A stretch of DNA of 64,000 nucleotides, from positions 124,001 to 188,000 of the forward strand of contig NZ_JADYTY010000001.1 in NCBI RefSeq assembly GCF_021531495.1, in the 5' to 3' direction. The notes under the pieces are model-generated. The model was not told where the DNA came from. It worked only from the letters and a program-made list of their open reading frames with translations, and did no database searches. A program made the translations under genes and the position numbers. The stretch is from Anaerovibrio lipolyticus. GTDB lineage: Bacteria > Bacillota > Negativicutes > Selenomonadales > Selenomonadaceae. Position 1 is the first letter of the stretch, and each line of letters starts with the position of its first letter. This document shows positions 42,356-49,827 of the stretch, one piece after another.

Positions 42356-43552
42356 TCAAGCTTGCTTTTCGGTTTCGTTAATTACGCAGGTTACAGCGGC
42401 ATCACCAGTGATATTAACAGTAGTACGGAACATATCCAGAATACGGTCAATACCAGCTACCAAAGCCAACCCCTCCATAGGCAGGCCTACGGAAAGGAGA
42501 ACCATGGAAAGCATAATCAAGCCTGCACCAGGAACACCAGCAGTACCAATGGAAGCTAGAGTACCAGTCAAAATGATCATACCCATCTGAGCCATAGTAA
42601 GGTCAATGCCATAAACATTTGCTATAAACAGGGAGCAAACACCCATGTAGATAGCTGTACCATCCATGTTGATAGTAGCTCCCAAAGGCAGTACGAAAGA
42701 AGTAATATCACGAGAGCAACCCAGCTTCTCCTGGCAGTTCTTCATGTTGATAGGCAGTGTAGCTGCAGAAGAGCAGGTGGTGAAAGCAATCAGGATTGCT
42801 TCAGACATACCACGGAAGAACTTAAGAGGGGAGGTGTTGCCCCAGATACGAGCCATGCTGGAATAAACAGCAACAGCGTGAATAACACTACCAAACGCCA
42901 TACACGCAATAACAGACAACAAAGGCAAAAGTACCTTAGGACCATTCTCGGCTACAACTGGCAGCAACAAGCAGAATACACCGATAGGAGCGAACTGCAT
43001 TACCATGTTGATAATCTTATAGCTGACTTCAGCAGCTGCATCGAACCAGTCAATCAACAACTGGCTCTTTTTGCCGCCAACCTGAAGAATACCAACGCCA
43101 ACAAACAGAGCAAAGATAATGATAGGCAAAATATCAGCCTTGGCCATAGAAGCAATAGGGTTAGTAGGCACCATTGCAACAAATACCTGCATAATGGAAG
43201 GTGCTTCCTTTACCTTGACAGCCTCGCCAGCGGTCATTTCAAGACCAATACCTGGATGGATAACGCCGGCTACAATAAAGCCAATCATAATAGCAATAGC
43301 AGTAGTGAACAGGTAAATAAAAATAGTCTTTATACCAATACGACCTAGCTTTTTCAAATCGCCAAGACTGGTCATACCGACTACCAAGGATGTAAATACG
43401 ATTGGTACAATAACCATCTTGATTAAATTGATGAAAATAGTACCAACTGGAGCAATCCACCATTTAATAAATGGTAGACCATCAACCCCTGCCATCAAGC
43501 CAACAACAACAGACAGTACCAGGGAAATTAGAATTTTGACTGAAAGATTCAT
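42356..43552 (-). CDS. Dicarboxylate/amino acid:cation symporter (DAACS family)
   Basis: The 398-residue membrane symporter starts at the ATG at 43552 with AGGAGGG upstream. GltP/DctA hallmarks include IFINLIKMVIVPIVFTSLVVGMTSLGD, the serine-rich reentrant loop TTCSSAATLPINMKNCQEKLG, NMDGTAIYMGVCSLFIANVYG, and GVPGAGLIMLSMVLLSVGLP. It imports glutamate/aspartate or C4-dicarboxylates with Na+ or H+. The 15-residue upstream extension lacks a ribosome-binding site. It is monocistronic. Confidence 0.94.
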   Translation of the reverse strand: MNLSVKILISLVLSVVVGLMAGVDGLPFIKWWIAPVGTIFINLIKMVIVPIVFTSLVVGMTSLGDLKKLGRIGIKTIFIYLFTTAIAIMIGFIVAGVIHPGIGLEMTAGEAVKVKEAPSIMQVFVAMVPTNPIASMAKADILPIIIFALFVGVGILQVGGKKSQLLIDWFDAAAEVSYKIINMVMQFAPIGVFCLLLPVVAENGPKVLLPLLSVIACMAFGSVIHAVAVYSSMARIWGNTSPLKFFRGMSEAILIAFTTCSSAATLPINMKNCQEKLGCSRDITSFVLPLGATINMDGTAIYMGVCSLFIANVYGIDLTMAQMGMIILTGTLASIGTAGVPGAGLIMLSMVLLSVGLPMEGLALVAGIDRILDMFRTTVNITGDAAVTCVINETEKQA

Positions 43553-43752
43553 AGTAACCCTCCTAATTTGTATAGATAAAATATACTCATCCGGCATACA
43601 CTGTCTAGGGAAAAGACAATGTATGAAGATATGCCTTTTATATTCCTTCGTCTAGGATATAGGAATATGAAGGCTTTTATGCTAAGAAACTGTCCGCACT
43701 ACAATTTCTTAAAAATATATTTACTGACTATATGAGAAGCATAGTCAGCCCA

Positions 43753-44235
43753 CTAGATATGAGCTAAAACTGTAAACATAAATAGCTGCAAGGCTATAGT
43801 AAATTTGGAAATAATAGCTATAATTTCAAAGGTTTTCAGATCTGGCTCATTTTTGTCAACCCAACGCTGCAAAAGTCTCGGCTTATCCTCAGCACGCTTG
43901 ATAACGGAACTAACCCTTACTGTGAAGCGAAGAGCTATAATCTGCTCCGTAAAGAATATGCAAAAGCAAACAAAGAAAAATGTAATACGATAATATATAT
44001 CATTAACGAGGGCGTAAGCAAATTTGTAGGCTAGATAAAATCCAACTATATCAATAGCCAACAGGGCAAAGGCCATCATCAGCATACATTTGGCAATGTA
44101 GGAGGGGGCGATAAAACGCTCTATCTCCATAAGCTGGTCTACAAAATCCCTATCCTCCGATTCTTGAAAAATATGATAGAGACTAAAGCCAGCATAGGCA
44201 AGCCAAACAATAGAAAACAAACAAACTTCTAACAC
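43753..44235 (-). CDS. Hypothetical four-helix membrane protein
   Basis: I do not recognise a family. The product has 160 residues from the GTG at 44235, which has AAAGGAG eight bases upstream; the ATG at 44262 would place the start before that site. It has four hydrophobic segments (LEVCLFSIVWLAYAGFSL; MLMMAFALLAIDIVGFYLAY; YYRITFFFVCFCIFFTEQII; FTIALQLFMFTVLAHI) and a cytosolic charged loop with RAEDKPRLLQRWVDKNEPDLKT. It is the last host-like gene before the prophage edge. Confidence 0.65.
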   Translation of the reverse strand: MLEVCLFSIVWLAYAGFSLYHIFQESEDRDFVDQLMEIERFIAPSYIAKCMLMMAFALLAIDIVGFYLAYKFAYALVNDIYYRITFFFVCFCIFFTEQIIALRFTVRVSSVIKRAEDKPRLLQRWVDKNEPDLKTFEIIAIISKFTIALQLFMFTVLAHI

Positions 44236-44563
44236 TAGTATCGCTCCTTTATTTAATAACATTATATATCAAAACTATAGAAAAATCTATAAAAATTATA
44301 ATCCTTTACGGAATATTTATTAATTTGCACTTTGTATACAGGTATTCATGCTTGAACACACAGATAAATGGTTATAAAACTGTAGCCAGAGGGCAAATTT
44401 CCTTAGAATGAATAGGTAAAAAAGCAGTGAGATTATAAAGTAAACTATTATCTATATTCATCCCTAAATTCCATTACAGGAAAATATTACTGTAATTCCT
44501 GATAATATAGCACAAAAAAACATATCACTACTATAATATATACATTATAACATCTATGGTGTG

Positions 44564-44591
44564 GAAAGAAAATGCCTATGCATTTTCTTTC
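44564..44591. repeat. Perfect 12-bp hairpin
   Basis: GAAAGAAAATGC and GCATTTTCTTTC flank the loop CTAT, in AT-rich sequence near the host/prophage boundary. It could act as a terminator-like structure on either strand, but no clear T tract follows. Confidence 0.6.
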
Positions 44592-44676
44592 AATAGTATT
44601 TTTACAATGGTAAAAGTGTTATATCCATAAAAATAAATTAAATTTTCATAAATTAATCATATTGCAACGCATAAAT

Positions 44677-44706
44677 AAAAGCCCTTGCATTGTCGCAAGA
44701 GCTTTT
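44677..44706 (-). terminator. Leftward terminator at prophage edge
   Basis: AAAAGC-CTTGC and GCAAG-GCTTTT pair with one internal mismatch. On the minus strand TTTTATTTAT follows, so it would stop leftward prophage transcripts. Confidence 0.65.
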
Positions 44707-44735
44707 CAGGATACTTACAAGAGGTCGTCATCACT

Positions 44736-44840
44736 ATGATTGTGGTCAGAACATTGGGATCCAGTATAAATGCAATAAAAAAAGAAAAGCCCTCTAAACG
44801 CAGATGTAGCAAGCAAAAAAGCGTTAAGAGGACTGAGTGA
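44736..44840 (+). other. Small 34-codon reading frame opposite the small-RNA candidate
   Basis: ATG 44736 to TGA 44838-44840 encodes a 34-residue peptide with a mildly hydrophobic start (MIVVRTLGSSINAI) and a strongly basic tail (KKEKPSKRRCSKQKSVKRTE). GAGGT lies 10 bp upstream. It fully overlaps the 3' two-thirds of the candidate antisense RNA, an arrangement like type I toxin-antitoxin loci. The peptide lacks a convincing transmembrane helix, so coding status is uncertain. Confidence 0.25.
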
Positions 44841-44863
44841 GGGCACGCACGGGCCCAAACCTT
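44777..44863 (-). ncRNA. Candidate small RNA at prophage edge
   Basis: On the minus strand, TTGAAT (44898-44893), a 17-bp spacer and TAGAAT (44875-44870) form a good promoter. About 50 nt past the expected start, CCTCTTAACGC pairs with GCGTTTAGAGG (one mismatch) and is followed by a T-rich tract (44789-44777). The predicted RNA is about 87 nt and includes the small stem GGGC-N8-GCCC. The promoter and terminator geometry is read directly from the sequence; transcription is inferred. Confidence 0.5.
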
Positions 44864-44895
44864 GTTTCAATTCTAACACAAAAGGTGATAAAATT

Positions 44896-45032
44896 CAAGG
44901 ATTTAGACTACAGGTCACTAGGGGGCATTACCAGCAATTTTCCACAATTACATCCGATAATGATAAATTATCGGATGTAATTGCCTAAAATAGCTGGTAA
45001 TGTCCCCTAGTAACTTATGGACTAAATCCTTG
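44896..45032. repeat. 137-bp imperfect palindrome
   Basis: The outer arms are CAAGGATTTAG and CTAAATCCTTG. Matching segments continue inward (CACTAGGGGGCATTACCAGC versus the complement of GCTGGTAATGTCCCCTAGTA), then ACAATTACATCCGATAAT with its near-complement, around a short AT centre. Overall roughly 80 percent of positions pair over about 65-70 bp arms. It could be a MITE-like element, a phage-end structure or a very stable bidirectional terminator. No gene lies inside. Confidence 0.75.
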
Positions 45033-45160
45033 TGCTATAAGGCTTTATATCAACATTGTGTTATTGATAGATTGAAATGTATAGTGCTTAAAAAGTGCCC
45101 AAAATAGCGACTTGCAAAAATATTTTTTTTGCAAGTTTTTTATTGCTCAAACTCACTTTT

Positions 45161-45232
45161 CAGTCACCCTGATTTCCCTGATAGTTTCCGACACTTGCTT
45201 AGTCTGCCCATTGTCTAATTTGATGTGGGATG
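45161..45232 (-). pseudogene. Duplicated fragment of the 205-residue phage membrane protein gene
   Basis: Read on the minus strand, this segment encodes HIKLDNGQTKQVSETIREIRVTEK and then a stop. It matches residues in the complete gene at 45643-46260 (HIKLDSGQTKQVSETIREIRVTEK), with several silent differences. It overlaps, in another frame, the last codons of the DUF4406-like gene. It is a relic of recombination or of an ancestral second copy. Confidence 0.75.
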
Positions 45233-45531
45233 ACTTTCACGCCATATTTCAAACACGCATTGTGTTCCATGCGACACCCGCGGTAATTCTCCCAGCCATC
45301 TGCAAAATAAGCAACATCAGCTTTTGCAAGAAACTGAAAACTTTTACCCAAAAGCCATAGCCCGCTAGCCTTAACATCAGCTGGCTCTTCTTCACCCTGA
45401 AAAAACGAATCTAATACTTCCACTTCATTGCCTGGAAACATTTTTCTGACTATTTCAATAGCCTTGTTACGTTCCGTCAAAATATCTTCGTCGGTCTTTC
45501 CTCGCATACCTTGTGAGATAAACAACTTCAT
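45199..45531 (-). CDS. DUF4406-like (nucleoside 2-deoxyribosyltransferase-fold) phage protein
   Basis: The product is 110 residues. MKLFISQGMRGKTDEDILTERNKAI and KSFQFLAKADVAYFADGWENYRGCRMEHNACLKYGVKVI follow the DUF4406 pattern (N-terminal SxPMRG-like loop and GWExSxGCxxE core), related to nucleoside 2-deoxyribosyltransferases. The biochemical role is unknown. TAAGGAGTG lies before the ATG. The final nine residues (PHQIRQWAD) are encoded by the duplicated fragment at 45161-45232 read in a different frame, so the native C terminus was probably replaced. Confidence 0.75.
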   Translation of the reverse strand: MKLFISQGMRGKTDEDILTERNKAIEIVRKMFPGNEVEVLDSFFQGEEEPADVKASGLWLLGKSFQFLAKADVAYFADGWENYRGCRMEHNACLKYGVKVIPHQIRQWAD

Positions 45532-45642
45532 AAAAAAATCACTCCTTATTTTTTCTTGGCCAGACTGAATAATTATTCATGGCCACTACGGTATCGCCTA
45601 AACATATTCAGATTGGCCATAAATATATTAACCTTTGTGTTG

Positions 45643-46260
45643 TCACCAGGAATACGTGACTTTTGCCATCACTCTATTATCATCTGTATCGTAATCTAAT
45701 CCGACACCCATATAACGGCCACTTTTGCTGATTTTCCATTGGTGGGTATATCCAACAGTCTTTTCAGCAGGGTAGTACTCTATTGTATTGATGTGCTTCT
45801 TGTATGCCTGCACATTGTACTGGTTGAGATTAACCGTTGCGTTCTTATCCAACTTATCAAGCTCTACAGACTCGTCTGGGTGGTCTTTATCAGTGACTAT
45901 AGAGAAGTCTGCCTTTTCCTGCTTACTGGCCTTTTCAGAAGCCTCCTGAGCTTTGTTGCCTGTGGTTTGAATAATATATACAGGTTCTTTTTCAGTCACT
46001 CTGATTTCTCGTATAGTTTCAGATACCTGCTTTGTCTGCCCGCTGTCCAGCTTGATGTGAGCATTGCTGGCAGCCTTTTCAATCCCTGCTGGTGTTTCTG
46101 CCTGTTGCTGTGGCATAGTAGTTGCAGGCTTGGTTGTGTATCTATTCAAACCCGCATTAGCAAAAGCAAAAACCACTGTCAATAAAATCAAAAAGCTCAT
46201 GACTATAAAAAGGCCTCTATTCCATTCCCCTTTGAACCAATTCTTAATTTTCTTCCACAT
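45643..46260 (-). CDS. Phage single-pass membrane protein, lysis-region hypothetical
   Basis: The product is 205 residues from the ATG at 46260 (AGGAGG upstream). One membrane helix (GLFIVMSFLILLTVVFAFANAGL, about 14-36) is followed by a long extracytoplasmic charged region with HIKLDSGQTKQVSETIREIRVTEKEPVYI. The C terminus is WKISKSGRYMGVGLDYDTDDNRVMAKVTYSW, reminiscent of short beta-rich outer-face domains. Its place after the endolysin suggests a lysis or spanin-like role, but no family is recognised. A second, partial copy lies at 45161-45232. Confidence 0.65.
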   Translation of the reverse strand: MWKKIKNWFKGEWNRGLFIVMSFLILLTVVFAFANAGLNRYTTKPATTMPQQQAETPAGIEKAASNAHIKLDSGQTKQVSETIREIRVTEKEPVYIIQTTGNKAQEASEKASKQEKADFSIVTDKDHPDESVELDKLDKNATVNLNQYNVQAYKKHINTIEYYPAEKTVGYTHQWKISKSGRYMGVGLDYDTDDNRVMAKVTYSW

Positions 46261-46318
46261 AGTTTTCCTCCTATGTCGTATAAGGCGGCAGCCTAAGCCA
46301 CCGCCACACACCATTACA

Positions 46319-46921
46319 CTAATTCTGTTTGTACCAGTTAGCTTTGCCTCTCAACACATCGCCACCCCGTGTACCGTTAGTAGACCACGGATTATACGCT
46401 GGACTTTCAGCAGTACCAAGGTACTCTAAATCTCCTCTTGTGTCTCCGTCCTGATAGCTATCGTTCCACCATGCGTAAGGATTATGAGTACCGATACCGC
46501 CGTCCTCATTGTTGGCAGCCTCGCCGTGTGTAAGGACGTGATCCTTGTCGATAGTCAGCCACCATGCAGAAGCCACGGCATTAATCACTTGGGCCATTAC
46601 TTCAATCTGCTTTGCTGTAGGAGGATAAGAACCTAGATCAGCAGAACCAGCTCCATAGGCACAACACAAAGCAATGCCTAAAGAACCGCTGTTTCTCCGC
46701 CAAGTATGACTCTTAGTCTCTGCAAAATTGGTAGTAGATACATAAATTTTGCCATCGCCTGTAATATTAATATGATAATCCGGAAAAGTAGTGCCATATT
46801 TGCCTGCTGTCCAATGCAAATAAATCTTCGGCTCGTGGCCATTAGCCTTAGCAATGCTCCAAATGCTTTCCCGACTTTCTTCTGCAAGCTGCTTTACCTG
46901 CTCCAACGTTACTTCCTGCAT
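46319..46921 (-). CDS. N-acetylmuramoyl-L-alanine amidase (phage endolysin)
   Basis: The 200-residue amidase_2-type (PGRP fold) endolysin has Zn ligands visible in IYLHWTAGKYG (His) and DHVLTHGEAA (His), plus later Asp/Glu candidates. The segments FPDYHINITGDGKIYV and GSLGIALCCAYGAG are typical of the fold. It cleaves the bond between muramic acid and the peptide. The ATG at 46921 follows GGGGGTG and lies 5 bp from the preceding stop. No signal peptide is present, so it relies on the holin upstream. Confidence 0.88.
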   Translation of the reverse strand: MQEVTLEQVKQLAEESRESIWSIAKANGHEPKIYLHWTAGKYGTTFPDYHINITGDGKIYVSTTNFAETKSHTWRRNSGSLGIALCCAYGAGSADLGSYPPTAKQIEVMAQVINAVASAWWLTIDKDHVLTHGEAANNEDGGIGTHNPYAWWNDSYQDGDTRGDLEYLGTAESPAYNPWSTNGTRGGDVLRGKANWYKQN

Positions 46922-46926
46922 ATCAA

Positions 46927-47373
46927 TCACCCCCACAAATCAATACCTTCATCATATGCCCGTATTTCCAGAACACTCAAATAATCAACCATAGCTGCCA
47001 TCTGCTTATCGTAAGTAGCTCTCGGACAAGTAGGTGTGAAATCAAGCTCTCCTGCATCCCACTTTTCACACATTCTCTTCAAGCCCTCATAGCGAATCCT
47101 CAGCTGGCGGTACTCAGTTTCAAACCGATTCTTGTAATCGGGACTCTTCATATCAAACACTGTAGCCAGCAGTGGAGAGTTATCTTCTGCGGCATAAGTT
47201 TTTTCGAAAATCTCTTTCGGGATCCAATTTTCATGAACGTCACCACGCTTTACGAGATAACCCTCATCAGCAGGATTTTCATCCGCCGGAATCTGCCAGC
47301 CACGATAAATATTATAATCACCGCGGGTTATAGGTCTTGCTTCGACTCTTTCTACACCAATATACTTCTGCAT
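46927..47373 (-). CDS. Phage protein with crAss001_48-related C-terminal segment
   Basis: The product is 148 residues. The N-terminal half (VEARPITRGDYNIYRGWQIPADENPADEGYLV, then WIPKEIFEKTY) is a common small phage/virion-associated motif of unknown function. The C-terminal half (FETEYRQLRIRYEGLKRMCEKWDAGELDF, then YDKQMAAMVDYLSVLEIRA) resembles the crAss001_48-related family. It is a fusion of the two. AGGAGG lies 7 bp before the ATG. It sits between holin and endolysin genes. Confidence 0.65.
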   Translation of the reverse strand: MQKYIGVERVEARPITRGDYNIYRGWQIPADENPADEGYLVKRGDVHENWIPKEIFEKTYAAEDNSPLLATVFDMKSPDYKNRFETEYRQLRIRYEGLKRMCEKWDAGELDFTPTCPRATYDKQMAAMVDYLSVLEIRAYDEGIDLWG

Positions 47374-47391
47374 AATATTACCTCCTAATAA

Positions 47392-47673
47392 TCACTCAGG
47401 ACGTTCCCCGTCGCTGGAATTATACTTACTGTCAAGATAGTAACGGGCGTATTTAGTGCCGGCTAAAGCAGCAACGCCTGTCATACCGGCTACTACGGCA
47501 GAGATACCCTGCCAGCAGCTACCCAAGTCAAACTTTGCTCCGCACAAGCCATTGGCCCAGAAGCCGATAAACCAACTGAACATTACCAGTGCCAAGAATA
47601 CCATCATAACTGTTACCAGCACGCCAATCTGCCGTGTCTGAACGGCTTTGAACAACTCTTTCAACTTATCCAT
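47392..47673 (-). CDS. Holin-like small membrane protein
   Basis: The product is 93 residues with two hydrophobic segments (IGVLVTVMMVFLALVMFSWFIGFWA and GISAVVAGMTGVAALAGTKYARYY) and a charged N terminus (MDKLKELFKAVQTRQ). This fits a class II holin-type topology directly upstream of the amidase. The assignment rests on size, topology and position, not on a family signature. TAGGAGAT precedes the ATG. Confidence 0.7.
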   Translation of the reverse strand: MDKLKELFKAVQTRQIGVLVTVMMVFLALVMFSWFIGFWANGLCGAKFDLGSCWQGISAVVAGMTGVAALAGTKYARYYLDSKYNSSDGERPE

Positions 47674-47687
47674 AGTTATATCATCTC

Positions 47688-47975
47688 CTATCCGATTTTC
47701 TTCTCTAGCCCATCGAGCCGGTGATGCGCCGACTTTGTGGACTCTTCAACCCGTGCTAATCTCACATCGAAGCTAGTCAGCTTGTCATTCATCCTGTCAA
47801 TAGATGTATTAAGCTTATCTACCGACTCTCCCAGGGCATCCACTTTTTCATCAATAGAATGTATCAAATTATCAAATCTAACATTCATTGGCTTCAATGT
47901 TACTTTATACAGCAGTGTACAAGTAGCAGAAGCTATCGTGATAATCTGTACAGCGCTAGTCAGTATATCTCCCAC
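47688..47975 (-). CDS. Small coiled-coil membrane-anchored phage protein (XhlA-like)
   Basis: The product is 95 residues. An N-terminal hydrophobic segment (LTSAVQIITIASATCTLLYKV) is followed by a heptad-repeat coiled coil (IDEKVDALGESVDKLNTSIDRMNDKLTSFDVRLARVEESTKSAHHRL). Similar proteins lie beside holins in many phages (haemolysin XhlA-like). The start is GTG, preceded by GGGGAG, with a 6-bp gap from the 48-codon gene before it. Confidence 0.6.
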   Translation of the reverse strand: MGDILTSAVQIITIASATCTLLYKVTLKPMNVRFDNLIHSIDEKVDALGESVDKLNTSIDRMNDKLTSFDVRLARVEESTKSAHHRLDGLEKKIG

Positions 47976-47981
47976 CAGCCA

Positions 47982-48128
47982 TCACTCCCCGTTCTTTAAT
48001 GCGTATAAGCTAAGCAATCTCAGCAACTTGATATTCATCTCAATCAGCTCCTCGTTGCTCCTTACGCTCAACTCTTCTTGCAGCTGCAAGTCGGTTTTCT
48101 GCTTAATATTCTGAAAATCATGCTGCAT
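47982..48128 (-). CDS. Small phage ORF (48 residues)
   Basis: An ATG at 48128 with AGGTGAAG upstream opens a 48-residue frame (MQHDFQNIKQKTDLQLQEELSVRSNEELIEMNIKLLRLLSLYALKNGE) that nearly touches the genes on both sides. The helical, charged composition suits a small structural or regulatory phage protein. No family is recognised. Tight packing supports that it is real. Confidence 0.55.
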   Translation of the reverse strand: MQHDFQNIKQKTDLQLQEELSVRSNEELIEMNIKLLRLLSLYALKNGE

Positions 48129-48142
48129 AATCTTCACCTGTA

Positions 48143-48385
48143 TCACTGCTCAGCTTCAAGCTGAGCAACCTCGGCTTCCAATGCATTAATCTTGTCCCTC
48201 ACTTTCTGGCGCTCTGCCAGCAAAGTTGCAGTGTCATATGGCATAGTCTTGGCACCGGAAAGGGTGGCCTCATAGCATTTGATTACACGGTAGTCACCGA
48301 TTTCACTGGTGTTACTTGAAAGACTGGCCTCAAGGTTAATAATTTCCTGCTTCTTTTTCTGAATTTCAATTTTCTGTTCGTCCAT
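48143..48385 (-). CDS. Small coiled-coil phage protein
   Basis: The 80-residue product starts at the ATG at 48385 (GGAGG upstream). MDEQKIEIQKKKQEIINLEASLS, then TATLLAERQKVRDKINALEAEVAQLEAEQ, predict two helices of coiled coil. Its start overlaps the last 20 bases of the reverse transcriptase gene. The longer frame from 48424 is less likely. No family is assigned; similar proteins follow tail-fibre modules in other phages. Confidence 0.65.
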   Translation of the reverse strand: MDEQKIEIQKKKQEIINLEASLSSNTSEIGDYRVIKCYEATLSGAKTMPYDTATLLAERQKVRDKINALEAEVAQLEAEQ

Positions 48386-49532
48386 TTTGTTTTCCTCCAT
48401 AAAATAGTTTATAAAAATATTCATCCATCTTCTTTAACTTTATGCCACTATCATACTTGCTGTATGACCCGCGCCACGACTTATAGCAGTGTATTACGTG
48501 ACTAAAAGACATTTTGCCTTCCCTGCAAAGCCTGTGGAACTTCTTTAGCTTGCGCCGTTCCCTCCTGAAAGAGCTGCTATGTACTTTTCTTATAAGCCCA
48601 CCGGTAGGCTTCAGCTTATAGTTGATTTTCAGCCAGGTAAGCCAGCCAAAAATTTTTCTGATATGTGTTTTATCTTCATTCACAAAGATACCCAATTTGC
48701 TGCACATAGCTTTGATGTGAGTATATATCTCCTTCAATTCTTCTTTACTGCTTGTGATGATATATGTATCATCCATATATCTGCCATAGTACCGCAAACC
48801 TCTGACAGTCTTGCAGTAATTATCTATGCGGTGAGGATAGTATATGCCCGTTACCTGGGCTGATTGATTGCCAATCCCCAGAGATTTTCGCATAGTTTTC
48901 TGTCCTGTGCGCTTCTTTCTGGGTATTTCATCATACTTTAGAGCATTGAATGGTATATCCATACATTTTTTATATTCTTCATCACTCATATATGAAACAT
49001 CTACTTCAAACTCTTTAAAGCAGCCGGCAACAAATGCCAGCTCGTCAGCGTCAAGTACCTTTGAGAACATTTCCAGAGCCTGCCTGTGTCGTACATTATC
49101 ATAGTATTTAGTGAAATCCATGAGTAGAATATAGGCACTATAGCCATATTCTCTATACGCATTTCTGAGATGAATCTCAAAACGTCGTCTGGCAAATTCA
49201 AGGCCTTTATCTTTTAAGCTGGCCCCGTTGTCATATATGAGTTTTGGTCTTACTTTGGGTATCAACACATTGTCATTAAGTGACCGCTGTACTACTCTAT
49301 CAGCTATATGCTGAGCTTTAATAAGCCTGGTATGCCCACGCTCTTGAAGTTTAAATTCTGTCATTGGCTTTGGCTTATAGCAGCCATTTTTTAAGTTACT
49401 CTGCATATGCAATAGATTGAGTAATAGATTAGCTTCATAGCTCTGCACTCCTTCCTTCCATTCCACGCCCTGCCTTGACTTCATATATCCATCAAAAAGA
49501 CTATTAGCATTATATATATCTTTCATTGACAT
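48366..49532 (-). CDS. Diversity-generating retroelement reverse transcriptase
   Basis: This 388-residue group II-intron-like RT has DGR features. The palm holds the first catalytic Asp in YILLMDFTKYYDNVRH (D139), a GIGNQSAQVTGIYYPHRID block (residues 219-237), which corresponds to the DGR-specific GxxxSQ region, and the catalytic YMDD (252-255) in YYGRYMDDTYII. The thumb region follows, with no maturase or endonuclease domain. With Avd it would copy TR RNA while mutating adenines. TR lies about 190 bp upstream. The ATG has only a weak ribosome-binding site, implying low expression. Confidence 0.93.
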   Translation of the reverse strand: MSMKDIYNANSLFDGYMKSRQGVEWKEGVQSYEANLLLNLLHMQSNLKNGCYKPKPMTEFKLQERGHTRLIKAQHIADRVVQRSLNDNVLIPKVRPKLIYDNGASLKDKGLEFARRRFEIHLRNAYREYGYSAYILLMDFTKYYDNVRHRQALEMFSKVLDADELAFVAGCFKEFEVDVSYMSDEEYKKCMDIPFNALKYDEIPRKKRTGQKTMRKSLGIGNQSAQVTGIYYPHRIDNYCKTVRGLRYYGRYMDDTYIITSSKEELKEIYTHIKAMCSKLGIFVNEDKTHIRKIFGWLTWLKINYKLKPTGGLIRKVHSSSFRRERRKLKKFHRLCREGKMSFSHVIHCYKSWRGSYSKYDSGIKLKKMDEYFYKLFYGGKQNGRTEN

Positions 49533-49720
49533 AGCAGATATAGGCTGACAGTTATCTTTACTGCCAGCCTCATCTCCTTTCCTGGCAGGGCTTATAGCAA
49601 CATCTACCTTGGTAGGCTGCGTCCCTGTCTTAGTGTTCGTCCGCTATTCATGCGGAGCTGGTCAGCCTCCCCTTATCTGCCACCCGCAACGGCAACAACG
49701 GCCTAGGTGCAGGTGTTAAT

Positions 49721-49810
49721 AATCGGGCGCACGCCCCCGCCAGCATTGCTAGCGTTGTTGTTGTTCGGGTTGCCGTTGTTGTTCGCATTGGCAAAGTTGG
49801 AACCGGAGGC
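49721..49810 (-). repeat. DGR template repeat (TR)
   Basis: This 90-bp copy lies between avd and the RT gene. In VR frame on the minus strand it would read ASGSNFANANNNGNPNNNNA..., that is ten AAY codons awaiting adenine mutagenesis (24 adenines on the coding strand). It matches VR at 75 of 90 positions; 14 of 15 differences are at TR adenines. Ten AAY codons that can each become any NNY give about 5.8 x 10^11 proteins without stop codons. Confidence 0.95.
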
Positions 49811-49827
49811 ACGTCGGAGGCAAACCT

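Larger units (their letters stand above)
44263..45198. other. Gene-poor prophage boundary region
   Basis: The region is 936 bp with no ordinary gene. From left to right it holds AT-rich sequence (44263-44560), a perfect 12-bp hairpin (44564-44591), a leftward terminator (44677-44706), a small-RNA candidate on the minus strand overlapped by a 34-codon plus-strand frame, a 137-bp near-perfect palindrome (44896-45032), and a duplicated gene fragment (45161-45232). It probably contains one end of the prophage. No integrase, tRNA or repeated core att sequence is identifiable. Confidence 0.6.

Noticed and set aside
44896-45032. Palindrome as a definite attL site
   Set aside because: No second copy, integrase or duplicated core is available in the window, so the assignment cannot be supported.
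48366-49532. Reverse transcriptase as part of a group II intron or retron
   Set aside because: There is no maturase/endonuclease domain, no intron RNA domains V/VI, and no msr/msd. Adjacent TR, VR and avd define a DGR.
49533-49720. Separate small gene between TR and RT
   Set aside because: No frame with a ribosome-binding site is present; the segment fits the DGR RNA spacer.
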